Source: Drosophila pseudoobscura (lineage: Eukaryota > Arthropoda > Insecta > Diptera > Drosophilidae). Taken from it: a stretch of 64,000 nt of DNA. The translations under genes were made by a program, and so were the position numbers. The stretch's first letter is position 1; every line of letters starts with the position of its first letter. Positions 11,801-24,300 of the stretch are shown piece by piece. Location: assembly GCF_009870125.1 (NCBI RefSeq), contig NC_046681.1, positions 28,232,001 to 28,296,000 of the forward strand, read 5' to 3'. A model generated the notes under the pieces. It ran no database searches, was not told the origin of the DNA, and worked only from the letters and a program-made list of their open reading frames with translations.

Positions 11801-14800
11801 ACGCCAACGAAAACTGCAAATAGTAATGGCTGAAGGGTCCTCTGGCATCCGCTGGCATCCTCTGTTGTCGGTGAAATATTCTACAAATTGGCCAGAAATA
11901 ACAATAGATGGATCCTTCGGGGGGAGAGAGAGAGGGAGAGTGGGAGACAAAGGGGTGTCTGTGTGCAGGACTCACCTCCAGCTCCCGACAGGGATCGATG
12001 ACTTGCAGCGCCATGTTGTCCAGCGAATTGCCCGAGATATTCAGATAGCGCAGCTGCTTGAAGGGCGTGAGAAGGCCAACAGGCAGGGGGCCCATGTCCG
12101 CAATGGCCAAGTGCGTCAGCTGGGGAATGAGCTGCAAGAAGGGGCACCTTTAAGAGGGAGTCAAAGCGGGGGAGACCAGGGGCAACCCACCTCGAAGGTG
12201 TCGCGCATTTCCATGAGATCCATCAGCACATTGCCGCTGATATTCAGGGCCAGCAGATTGCCCAGGCCCCGCACGGACTGCGGCTCCAGGCGCACCAGTT
12301 TGTTGTAGGACAAGTCGAGGAATGTCAGATTGGTCAGCTGGAGGAACGAGTCGTTGGGCACTTTGGCCAGCCGATTGTACGATAAATCTGAAAAGGGTTC
12401 GAGCAGAGGGCGGGGGTCACTTGAGAGTTCTTGGGAGCGTATAAAACGGCTTACCCAAGTGATTAAGACTCTTCTGCATGCGAAAGAGCTGGTCCACGAC
12501 CACGGACAATTGATTGCCGTCCAGCAGGACCTTGTTGAGGCGCTTCACGTCGCGGAACTCGTCCTTCTCGAGGAACTTGAACTGCGGGGGGAGAAGCGAG
12601 CAAAATAATGGGAAAAACTGAAAGGAGAACCAAAGGCGACAAACCTCGTTGCGTCCCAAATCCAATTCGCTTAAAAGCGGCAATAAATTGTACAGCTGCG
12701 GATTGATTTTCTTCAGCTGACAATTTCGGCATTTGAGTACTTTGAGGTCCTGCAGAAGGAGACATGGAACAATGAGGGGGAAACATGGGCGTGGCTCTCA
12801 AAACACTCACCGACACATCGCGGAACACATCCGGCTGTAAATCCTGGAGCGGATTTCCGCTCAGATCCAGATACTTGAGTCTGCTCAGCATGAAGAAGTT
12901 GCGCTGCACGAGCTCCACGATTGAGTTATCGGCCAAATTGAGACGGCGCAGATCCTGGCCAGAAAGCGGGGGGAAAAGCAGGGCGAAAAGTTTATTATGG
13001 CACGCACTAAATTAATAATACTTTACGATCAAGTACAGGACTACAAGAGTACAGGACTACAGGACTACAGGACTATGGCTAATAATTCATAAATCAGGCA
13101 AACATTCCCCGGTCACGGGCGGCGGACTCCGGAAACTGCCAAAAAAGTTGCAACTGCAGCAGAAGGAGGACGTGGGAGGAGGCGGAGAAGGACGTGGGAG
13201 GAGGCGGAAGTCGCCAGAGTGCAGTGGAAAACAAAATCGAAAGCAAATTGAAGACAACGAAAGTAACTTTTGGTGCCCGGACCCGGACTCAGGGACCGGG
13301 CCCTGGACCGGGCACTTCCGCTGGCTGCTGGCTGCTGGCAGGACTTTAATTCAAGCACGTAAGAACCAACTCCTTTGCCTCTGTTTTGCCCCAAAAAGTA
13401 GCTGGCCCCCGCATTTGGGGCAGCTATTAAAAATTCCATAAAATTTATTACAAGAAACGGAATACAGCGGCACAAAATGTACTCGTGCAAAAATTGCAAT
13501 CATCTTTGGGGCTTAAACGGGCTGCCCTTTCGGGGCTAACGAGGTCTGGACAGATGTGGAGCCGGTATGCAAGGGCAAGGCTGAGGCTTGGGAGGATTAG
13601 CGTGTACACCGAGGCATCCACTCGATCGGAGATGCGTATTTCCAAGGCCTCGGAGGCACTACGGAGGGTTTAAACCCTCTTGCGGGTTGCCTGTAGCCAC
13701 CAGTAGCCTCGTAATTATGTTACATCTCCGTGTAATGAGTTTTCATTTGAAACAAACAAAAAAGCCATCAGTTATGGCCCCCCCTCCCCCCCTGCCCCCC
13801 GTCCGTGCCCCTGTACTCACCGTCAAATGACGAAACGTTGAGCTGGCCATGCGTAAAATTTTATTCTTCGATAAATCCAATTCGATGAGATTATCCTGGC
13901 CCCGAAAGTTGTTTTCCGTGATGTTGGTAATATTGTTCTTGGACAGATCTGGACGTGACACCGCGATGGTAATTGTTGTTTTTTATCGCACACGAAACAC
14001 ATGAAAAATATGCAAAAAAACAGAGAATTATATTTAAATTGTGTAACATATTCCCCGAATTTCCGCAGAGATTAAAGACCGAAGCTGGAGCTGAAGCCCG
14101 TCGAAAGCACATTGCACATACGCCCCGTTGTCTAGGCAACGTCCTGACTGACTGCCACGCCCCGTCTAAACATTTAAATGTACGTAGAAAAAAATGAGGG
14201 AAAAGGAAAAGCCAAGGGAAAAGCGAAAGGGAGCCCCAACTGCAGTGGAACTTTGCCTTTTTTGTGGCATGTGGAGTGAAACGCCAAAAAATAAAGATCA
14301 CAGAATGTAAATAATTGGGGACCGGGTATCTGTATCTGTTGTATCTGTGTCTGTCCCGAGGCGAGAGGGGGGGCGGGGCCACTGGAGTTGTAAAACCCGT
14401 GTGGGGCGGGGGACCCCCCCCCCTCGCCTCGTAAAGCACAAATAAACAAGTTTAAAGCCCCAACCGATATCGGGCCAATGCTTTCGTTGGCTTTACACTT
14501 GATTTTTGGTTGTTGTTGTTGTTGTTTTTTTGCTGCCGTCATTCGTTTGCCGAATCTTATTTTATTTTCGGGGCGCTTTTTGCTGTTTGGCGCATCAATT
14601 TCAATTTTATTGACAAGACAACAAGCCACTGGCGGGCGAAAGGCGACGGCTGGATGCCCTAACGGCAGAGGCCCCCAATTGAGGTCCTTCTTAGGCCACT
14701 CTGGGCTTCTGGGGCACTGGCTTGATGCAAAATTCTAGAGACCCCTCGATGGAGGATAGCCGTGTCCTGGCCAGTGCTTTGCTCATTTAACGTTTGCGCT

Positions 14801-15602
14801 CCTTCATTTGCGTTTGCCTTCGCGTTTTACGAGGCTGCAGATCGCTGGGCTCCCCCTTTGATTGTTCCCCCATAACATTTGCATATCAGCGGGTGGTGGG
14901 AGGTGTCTGTGGGAGGCGGCCTCGTAAACCCATTGATTACTCACCTAATATCCGCAGATATTTGAGGCCCCAGAAGGACTCGGCCCCGATGGCGGGCAGG
15001 TTGGAGTCCGTGATGCGCAGGATCTCCAGCTTCATGAACTGCCGCAGAGCTGGCCCAATCGTAATGGAGTTCCTGGGGCCGCGTATGATGATGACCTTCA
15101 CGTCGATGTCCAGCTCGCTGGCGGACAGCAGGGAGTTGAGGCCACCTGTAAAAGAGAGAGAGGAGGGCAGGCCCCTTTTAGTGGGCGTGGCTTGAACTAA
15201 TTCCATTGTCCATGTCCATCCGCGGCTATAAATACGCTTGAACTGCGGTGCTACGTGGCTTGGCTACAATAGTGGCCCCCGACAATGCCCACAAGATCAT
15301 TAATTGCAGGGACTATTCGTGCAGGGGGCGGGGGGCCGGTCTGGAGGGGAGGGGGGGCATCCCAACAATGTCCACCCAGCCAGTCGGAATCTATTTAGAA
15401 TCCGCCAGCAACTACTGCCAACTGAACGGATCCCAGTTACCATTAAGGATTCCTTCTGGCCCCCCTCTACCCCCCCTCCCCACATTTGTATGCAGCGGAA
15501 TTTTTTAGTTTTCGCTTACTTTTCATTGTGCCCCACAGAATAGTGCTTCAGATCTGGGCTTTATGCATTTTGCATGGCTAAATGTTTGCCTGTGTGTGCG
15601 TG

Positions 15603-15648
<46 letters not shown>

Positions 15649-17070
15649 CCTGTCTAAGGACGAAGTTGCATTATAATGCGCTCATTGTAGTGCAGTTGTT
15701 GTTGGCCCTGTTGTTGGCCCTGTTTAATGTTGGCTGAGCACGCTGCGGGAATTTTCATAAAAATGCAAAGCATTAACGCTGATTGTAACATATTTTAACG
15801 CCCCTTCGCCCCTAGCCCCTCCCCCTCCTGCAGTTTTATTTCGTTGTTGGCATCGCATTATTACTTTTTCGAATCTACTATTTTTGAACTATTTTTTTGT
15901 TGGCGAGTTCTTTTTTAAAGTCTCATTAGTCCCGCAATAGAAACACGATAGAGTTTTACGACTTTTAATGCATTTTGCTGGGGGAAATTGTGGCACCCTT
16001 AGAGCCCTCGACGAGGACTATCGATCGGTGTCCTTAGAGCACTCCGAAAGGACTATCGAAAGGTGGATGCCATGTCGATCGGAGGATAAAAGGAGAAGAA
16101 GATGCCACTTCGAAGGAAACTTTAGGAGGAACAAGTTGTAAGCAAAAGGCGAAGAATCTGCGGAGTTTTATTAAGGGATCGAATGGCTACTCTTGCCTGG
16201 CCTGGCTGCTGCCTTCCCCAACGTTCTACCCTCTCCCCAAGCCTGAAAGGAAGCACCATTTCGACGCCTATCCTTACGAGCCCGATATTGCCCAATTCTA
16301 ATGATTTTTCCATAATTTTAAGCGCCCCTCTTGAGTCCCAAGACCCATGAAATGGAACCCCTACTAATCCATATTCGAAATGAAATTAAAACGAAGCATT
16401 CCCACTCGCATTCCCATTCGCATTCAAAGCGATTCAAGGACCCACTCGCACAATCGTGCTAACCAAACAAGCGTTAAATTGAAATTATAGATTTTCGTAG
16501 ATGGTGTGTGCTCTGAGTGTGTGTTGGCCAAAGCTCCCCAAGAAGCTGGCCAACTGGAGGGGAAACTCCCGCCACAGCCACAGCCACAGTCGGAGCCCCA
16601 GCCACAGCCACAGTTGGAGCCCCAGCGACGATGCGTCGGCAAATGACAGTTGAACAAATTGAAATTGTCGGACATTTAAGAAAACGAATGGCTGAGAGCT
16701 CTAAAAGTAATGTCCTGTGGATCTGTGGCGCCCCGAGGAGCTGCACCAGAGGAATCGAACGGCAACGGGATGTGTAATTATGACGGCGGCATCCAACGGG
16801 GACGCACGCGGCGAGGCCACACTGTAGCCAGCAGGGTCCTTGGTCCTCACCTCATTCTTTGCGCATAATTTGCAAGCATTTCCCCTTATCGGTTCTCGGT
16901 GCTGGGTGTTGGGTTTTGCATTTATTGCGCCACTTACCTTTTGTGCAGATGGCCTGATAACGATCCAAGTCATCCATGCTGCATTGGCATTCGGCGGGGC
17001 ACTTCCTTCTCGTATTGCTGAACAGGGCCGGCATTATGCACAGGCTGAACAGCAGCCACTTCAAAAGCAT
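8873..17070 (-). CDS. Transmembrane leucine-rich-repeat protein
   Basis: Twelve coding exons on the minus strand: 16938-17070, 14945-15145, 13821-13948, 12811-12954, 12645-12749, 12455-12581, 12191-12387, 11976-12131, 11161-11307, 10783-10945, 10522-10653 and 8873-9528. All junctions are GT-AG, phases agree, and the sum is 2289 bases (762 residues). Order in the protein: signal peptide (MLLKWLLFSLCIMPALF), N-flanking Cys cluster (KCPAECQC, residues 24-45), about a dozen leucine-rich repeats (LDLSKNNI, LDLSGNPL, LNISGN types), C-flanking Cys cap (NNPLICDECH), one membrane helix near residues 503-528, a short basic stop-transfer (SKNRARYY), and a 220-residue cytoplasmic tail rich in Pro, Ala and Thr. 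Such proteins act in cell adhesion or receptor signalling. I do not assign a symbol; the ligand is unknown. The ATG follows directly on a splice acceptor, so 5' exons lie upstream. Confidence 0.93.
11633..11654. repeat. (GA)n microsatellite in an LRR gene intron
   Basis: About eleven GA dinucleotides in the intron between the coding exons ending at 11976 and starting at 11307. Confidence 0.9.
13034..13075. repeat. Tandem decamer ACAGGACTAC in an LRR gene intron
   Basis: Four copies of a ten-base unit (ACAGGACTAC, one copy slightly diverged) in the intron 12955-13820. Confidence 0.8.
15591..15644. repeat. (TG)n microsatellite in the first LRR coding intron
   Basis: About 27 TG dinucleotides with two GTGTGCG interruptions at the left, inside the 1.8-kb intron 15146-16937. 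The rest of that intron is AT-rich and shows no further exon. Confidence 0.95.
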
Positions 17071-17110
17071 CTGCAGGCGACACAGACAGAGAACGAGAGA
17101 GAAAGAGAGA
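17071..17110 (-). promoter_or_regulatory. Splice acceptor and pyrimidine tract before the LRR start codon
   Basis: Read on the minus strand, a long CT-rich tract ends in CTGCAG immediately before ATG CTT. This looks like the 3' end of an intron with the start codon opening the exon. It implies one or more non-coding (or alternative coding) 5' exons further right in the window or beyond it. Confidence 0.65.
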
Positions 17111-17606
17111 GAGTGAGAGAATGTGGTGGAGATGGGAGTATGAGAGAAAAAGCTGGAAAAAGTTATTTCACTTTTGTGGTTAGTGAATGCAATTAGTGGC
17201 GTTTTGCCTTTTCTAGTCCATGCCCCTGCCCCCCCCCTGCCCACCGCAATGAATATTTTAAGCCCCTTATCCCCCTTCCCCCATGGGTGGCCTTTCCTGA
17301 AACTTTAACGAAGCGTTCACCAATCGAACCCCTTTTAATTGCTTTGCCAGGTGATTGAAGGACCCGCAGAACTAATTTAACTTTTCGCCTCCTTGGTTTT
17401 GGCCTTCAATTACGTCAAGTGGCCATCTAGTTGGAGTCAAACATTAGGGAATATAATTGCATAAATACGACTATTCCCTATAATTCATAGATAGATAGAC
17501 AGTGGTGCAGTAGTAGAGTAAAATCCCTATAATTTTTCCCACTGTACCACACTGTAACCTCTACACATTCACATTCTCGTACATATGCTCCCGCCCATGA
17601 TGAGAA

Positions 17607-17747
17607 GTGGTCCGCTTCCGCGATGCACTCTCTTGTCGGGTCTTATTTTGCTTTGTTTTTTTCTCTTGCATCACACACGGCGTCAGAGCGCTCTCTGTAG
17701 TGCTGTCTGAGCGTAAGATAAGACCTGAAAGAGAGTTAGCGGACCAC
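17607..17747. repeat. 141-base inverted repeat
   Basis: The left arm starts GTGGTCCGCT at 17607 and the right arm ends AGCGGACCAC at 17747, exact reverse complements. Inside, ACTCTCTT and GGTCTTAT at 17627-17645 are mirrored by ATAAGACC and AAGAGAGT at 17717-17737. Arms are roughly 40 bases and imperfect, with a loop of about 60. No target-site duplication is obvious. Several GAGAG/CTCTC motifs lie in and to the right of it. It could be a small foldback element or a hairpin transcript locus. Confidence 0.65.
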
Positions 17748-18256
17748 CCCGCCCGGCAGCAGTCTCTGCACGCGCTCTCTGGCCTTCTCTAACGCTCTCT
17801 CAATCTGTCACGCTCTTGCCCAGCAAACCACCACACGTTCCTTTTGCTAGAGTCCCGCAAAATGCTCGCAAACGAGGTCGGCAGCGATACGTTTTTGTAT
17901 CGCAAAATGCTCGTAAAAGTCTCGCAAGATTCTCGCAAAACTCTCGCCAACGATTTATTTGCGAGCTATCATAAATAGTGACTCCTTGCACCTCGTCTAT
18001 CGTCTAAGAATAGATCTTCAATCCGACACAGTTTTAAACTGATTTCCCGCGTCTTGAATCGATCTAATCCTCCATCGCCTATAATTCTATCGCTATCAAA
18101 TCAGCACACCTTTCGCTATGCTTCAATAAACCTTATATATTGTGATTGTAAAATTAAGTTACTTCCTAGATGTTTTATATGTTTATTTCTCCGTAAACGA
18201 TTTCCGTTTTTTGAGGCGCCATTCAGATGATCAAGCATCGATCTCCGTGGCCGAAT

Positions 18257-18374
18257 ATTCGGTTTTTTTCTACGGTGGTCATACATTCATGGATTATTAA
18301 CATGCAACTAGGGATGTCCTATTGGCTGATAGGGGTTACAATGGGTCTGCCGTACAGGCTGATTGGGGTTATCC
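18257..18374 (-). repeat. Dispersed repeat, copy A
   Basis: Read along the plus strand, this segment aligns with the reverse complement of 32622-32751 over its whole length: shared blocks include ATTCGG, CATGGA, ATTGGCTGATA, GGGTTACAATGGG and CTGCCGTAC in the same order, with one insertion of about 11 bases here. It encodes nothing. Most likely an old non-autonomous transposable-element copy. Confidence 0.7.
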
Positions 18375-21300
18375 TCCCACAATATTGAACCGAAAAATCG
18401 TCGCCTTTGAAGTAAACTGATCGAAACAGTCGCTGCAAGAACCTCCGTAGCTCATAATCCGTATCATAATTACACTTAAATCTCTTAAGCCCCCCACACC
18501 ATTCAGGCCCTGCCGCAATCCGTGCTTCATCCAAAAAATAGAGACAGCTGTGGCTTCAAATTGAGAGATTTATAAGCTTATCCGTTGGATAAACAGCGGC
18601 TACACAGACATATACACAGATATAGATATACGTGTGTGTGTGTACGTGTGTGGGTGTGCACACCTCACACCTCCCCTAACCAGAGGGCCATTCAAATTGA
18701 AATCAACGTGGTGTCACATGTTGACATGGTTTCAGCTGTTCTTTCGGTTGTTGTTGTTTTTGTTGTTGCTTCCATTACTATTTTTTTTTTGGATTTTTTT
18801 CTATGTGAAAACAGTAAGTTCTGTGGTTTTGTTACATAGTTTCGCCCTGTTTGCATGTGTGTGTGTGTGTGCATTGCGTATACGCCATGCTGACCTCGGT
18901 GATTTGTGGTCGGTGCTCGGCACTAGGACACTTGTGCGCGCCGCGGCCAGCGATAAACTGTGGCACTGGTCGGGTCGAGTGGGGTGGGGTGGGGTGGGGT
19001 GGGGTCTGGGTCTGGCTATGGCTCTGGTTGGGTCCTGTGGTCCTGATGCAGTCCGACGTGCTGCATAAATTAGCCGCAGCAGCAGCACATTGCGGTTTAG
19101 AAAACAGCCAAAGAGAGAGAGAGGGAGAGGGGGCAAGGGGGAACAGCGAAAAAGAATCAAAAATTATAAAAGAAAGCCACGTAACTGGCACCAGAGTTAA
19201 CCGGTTTTCAATTTGCCTAAAAGCGAGTGCATTCGAGAATTAAATTTCGGCTCGGAATTCGAGATTCTCGGGCTTCTTGCAGACGTTTCCCGGAGACATG
19301 CGAAAGCCGCAGGATTTATGTGCAGCATATTTTTCATTTCACATATTTTGGGCGCAACGCAGGCCCGAAGGGGAGTGGGGTGCCCTGCCCGCTCCCCGAC
19401 GAGGGGGAAAAGAGTTGTCTGGCTGGCAGCAACTGTCAAGTTGCCGGCTCATCGTCGGCACCTTATGCAGTGTGCCTGGTGCTCGGTGCTCTGTGCCTGG
19501 TGCTCGAACGGATACTGGTGTTGTTGTCAGGATATTGCCGCTGGGCCCGGTTGAGTAATATTTCTGGAAAGTTGCGGCGGTAAAAGTGAAAAATTGAGAC
19601 AGCCGCTGCCGCCGCTTGGAGGACACTTTTTCCCACCAAAGGAAAACTTCCCGATGCACATTTGCAACTCTTTATTCGCTCGCACTCGCACTCGCACTCC
19701 ATTAAACACGGCCCATAACTCGGCATAAACTTCCGAAAAGTGCACTTAAATTGGGAAAACTTGTAGGCAGAAGAGGATGCGAGGGAGGCCCCAGGGCAGA
19801 AGCCTCAACTTGTGAGTTGTGATCATCCTTTAAACCAATACTTGGCACAAATTAATCACAGCCCTGTCGCCCCCTCGAAGCCGAGGCCGAGCCAGAGATG
19901 GATAGCCCAGAAATCAGCATCTGTCGTAGTCACCACCGCAAAGGCTTCGCCTCGGACCGACCAGCTGACGTCCTACACGCTCCACTTGGACTTTGGCAAA
20001 GTTTTGCCGGGCCCAGGCCCAGGCCCATGCCCTGGCACATGGCGCACGCGAAGAGGAGAGCGCAGAGCAAAGCGGAACCAACATCTAAAGGCATCCAAAG
20101 TAGTTGTTGATATCAGCTTTCAGCGTACGCCCGGCCCGGCCAGGCCCTTCCCTATTCCCTATTTAAACATTGGCAAATTTGTTTGGCCCGTTGCCCACTC
20201 CGCAGGCAAACAGAACCGGAAGCAATCCGAGAGCAGATACTCGCGCCGAGTGGAAGGAGCACGAAATTACTCATACGCCTTGTGGGACAAGGCAACGGAT
20301 GTGGCTTTTAATACGTTCGCTACTTTTGTAATTGAATATGATAAATCAAACTAAAGGCGGTCGCCCCCCTTGGCCACCCCCCCTTGGCCCGTTCCAAGGC
20401 GGAAGTGGTCTCCAGTTTCACTCGGGCCCACGCCGAGGTATTCATTTGCCGGTCACTAAATTTAATGCCTTCTTCTCGGCAGGCCTCGACTCAAAACCAA
20501 ATAAATCTCAATATTTCTGCGGCCAAATCAAATTACGCTAAATTCCTGCCAAAAGGCTAAGCCCCCCGCCCCAAAAAAGGAATAAAACAAAAGAGAGAGA
20601 GCGAGAGAGAGAGGGAGAGGGAGAGCGTAACATCTGGCATAATATTATGAATTATGCTGCTTGGTGGCTGTGTGGGCGTGGCCGATTTGCGCCTTTCGCC
20701 GCTGACCGACGACCGGCAACCGACGACCGGCGACGAGGGGCAGCATTAAAATTCATGAACACATTTATTGCCAATTACTGCGGGGCCCCAGGCACGTTTT
20801 ATATACATATACAACACACCTATACATATATATATGTATATATATTTTTATTGTATTTATGGCAGGTTACAAGCCGAATTTTTTCGCCCCAAAAATATTT
20901 CCTACGCCGCGCGGCGGGGGGCAACAAATTGATAAATTAGATTTACGCTTCAGAAATTATATTACAATATAATATATACATGTATATATATTTTCGACTG
21001 CCAGATTTGTTTTTGTTTTGCTGTCGGGCTCGGCGTTTAATGTGCCACCAAATTATTGTAAAGCCTGCGAATATTTCATGTGCCATTTTTTGGATATTTT
21101 AACCCCAGGGTTTATTTATCGCTGGTCCTTCATCAGCCAGGGCCGATAACTGTTGATCGCACGCCCAGTTTTGGGTTTAAAAACTGGCATTAAACTTTAA
21201 TGGGAAGGCAATTTATCAAAAAAAAAAGATTGGGTCGTATGCATTCCCATGAATAATGAAGGAAAGGCTGGCAAAAGCCAAGGACACGCCACTCCGACAA

Positions 21301-24300
21301 CCGTCAACCATGGGTTTCCCCTGTTCAGGGCAAAATTCAGCCGTTTGGAGGCCTTCCTGGAAGCCTTTTTTCAATTTCCAGTGGAAAGAAGCCCCGAAAG
21401 AGTCGCTCGGCTTGAGCAAAGTGGCGTCGAGGCGTGATTATGCCTGGTTATGGAGGGAATCGCTGGCTATAGACCATGCTGCATGGTCACGAATCTGCTC
21501 CTTGAGGAAGGACGCCTCGGACGCTCGAGGCATAAAAGACTTGAGCGATTAGCTGCAGGACGTGCAGTGCATGCAATAGAGGGAGGAGGAGCGTCGAACC
21601 AGAGCCAGAAATAGCCCGGGATCAGCCGGAATGTGCCACGTGCTGGCCAAGACTAAGCTCCCGGGGGGACCAGAGAGCCTTAAGCCACGTGGGAGGCGGG
21701 GATTTACATGAGAAATCCAAATAGTCGTTTATAGATACATCTGTAGCCGAGAGGAGCCCCTATCCCGCCCCGCCCCGCCCCCGCCCCGCACACGTGCTGT
21801 GGGCCAATTGTTGATGCCGTAATTGTTGTCCACAAACAACTGGCACGTCCTTCTATTTTTCTTGATTTATTTTCACACTCAGATGCGAAAGCGAATGCGA
21901 ATGCGAGAATTTTCATGTAAGGACATGGGGAAATTTATATAAAATGCCCTGGATGGCCTCTGGGCTGGGTGTCGGTGTCTGTGTCGGTGTGCAGATTTTG
22001 TCGCTTGTTTTTTGGGTCATTTGGTCAATGCGATTAGTTCTGGCCACACCCACAAAGCCCACACAGAGAGGCGGTGTCCTGGGGGCGGAAGTGTGGCCAA
22101 GCGGAAGAGGGAGCTGGGGACTGGGGGCTGGGACGGGGGCTGGGGGCTGCAGACATTAAGCTGACATTGGCCAATTAGGCACGGCAAATGAGCAGCAGCA
22201 ATCTTTCGAGGCAATGATGCCCAAAACAGGGATTAGTGTCCGCCCCACACGCACAGACACCAAATTGGAGTATTGATTCCCGTTTACTCTTGGTCTTTAA
22301 CACAATTTACCTTTCACCAGGCTCTGAGCCATGCGTGTGGCCCGCCAGATGCCAAGAACCCTTCACTTCCACTCTCGAGAGTCGTGGCTCGTGAGTCTTG
22401 AGTTTCAGCTGCAACCAGATATTAACTTGCAACTGACCGCCGTCCCAGAAACGACATCGTCATCGTCATCGTCATCGCCATCGTCTTGGTCGCGGTTTTC
22501 TTTGCCTGTCTGCCCAGAGACAGCACCTGTCCGGCTTTGGGTGGCTGTGTCTGTGGCTGGTCATGGTCACAGTTGCAGCTCCTTTTGTTTGCCTTTTGAT
22601 TGCATTTTTAACGCTTCACGCCCGCTTGGTCTTGGTCCGAGCAGTTAGCCATTGTCTCTGGCCCTGTCCCTAATTGAATTACAAATTCCCTAGAAAGAAG
22701 GGCGATCCAGGCTCAAACCGACCGCTGATCGAGTTAAGGTGCGAGCGTCCTCCTTTAAGGGCTTAACTTTCAATTAAGGCCGGCCGCCACATTTCAGTGA
22801 TTTATCTTAATGCACTTTGTGTGCGAGGGCTTTAATTTTAAATGCAGTTTAAGGCCACTCGATCTGACAGCGGACACAATGCGGAATTTATTAACATTGC
22901 CCTGCATTTACCGGGTAATTTCGGTAAATGTTGAGGGCTTAATCCGATGACAGGCCCTTTCTGGCAGAAAAACCTGTAAACTTTCCTCTTGCGATAATTT
23001 AAAGTCGAAGCCAAAACTCCGTCGCCCGTAAAAGTCGGGCTTTGACAGGGTTAAAGGTGGTAAAGGAGGCTCCTCTCTCCCATCAACCCCCACCCCCATA
23101 TAGTTTTCCCTTTTCGCTTGGCTTTTCCCTTGACGAAAACTTTCCGCTGGCTTTAAGTTTGCAAAAGGCAAATTTTTCAATTAAGCCGCTCTCCGAGTGT
23201 CTCGAAGTGCACTTGAGACTGTCTGGTCGGCCTCCAAGAGAGAGGGGGCGGTGGGGGGGCGGGGGACGGGGGCATGCCATTTAAATTTATCATTTTTTAA
23301 TGAGACTCTTAATTACAGACTGAGGGACAGCCAAACAGCATGTTGCAAATAATGCTACAACGCTAATTGTTTCCGCTTGTTCATTTGGCCAACACACACA
23401 CGCAGAGTGGGGAGGGGGGAGGGGGGGCCCACACAAATGCCACTTCTGGCATCATCTCAAGGAGACACAAAGGCGGAGGCGGAGGCAGAGGCCATGGCTG
23501 TGGCTGGGGCTGTGTCTGTGGCTCCACAGCCTCATATATTTTTCCTGAAAGAAGGTATCCCAGTGTATCCTTGTGGCACGTGCGGGGCCTGGTCTGGTCT
23601 GGTCTGGTCTGCTCGGTCGTCTATCTTTTCACCGCAAGTCGCTCCGAGAAGCAGCCTCTTCATTAGATTCGTTTAATTTAGCTTGTTCGAGACACCCAGT
23701 CATTCCAATTAAATCACAGACTTTAAGTTGTCTCCGACTCCACTCGGCTGGTGCCTGATGAGCTCTGAGGAGACACGAAACACGAGAGGCAGCCGCAGAC
23801 TTGTATACCCTGGAATGGCCATCAAAAGGGAGCTTTCGGTGGACTGCCAAGACGCCAGTGGGCACCAGAATACCCTCTTTGTAGAGCAAATGCCCCTTTT
23901 GTGGACAATTGAAAGATGGCAACACGATATGGAAGACAACAGATCTAGAGTGAAGCATATTTTTGTGTCAAGGTCGGGAACGTATGGATTCGATTGCTAA
24001 TGGAATTGTTGTTTGGGTTGAGCTGGGCTGGGGTTTGGGTTTGGGTCCATCAAATCAGTGGAGGCCCCTCGTGGGCCGCACTCCAAACGAATTGAGCTGT
24101 TCGATTCCATCGCCACACGTTTCAATATTTATTATTGCCTATTGACACTGAACAGGTCGAGGGCCATGGACGGACGGACGGACGGACGGAGGGAGGACCC
24201 ATGGATCCATGGACCCACGAATGCAGTGCAAACACATTTCCAGAGTGCCGGAGTGGGGAAGTGGTGGAGCTGTGGAGCTGTGGAGTGCTGGAGCTGTGGA

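Noticed and set aside
22308..22333. Minus-strand MAQSLVK followed by a GTAAAT donor
   Set aside because: No acceptor, promoter or partner exon; donor is weak.
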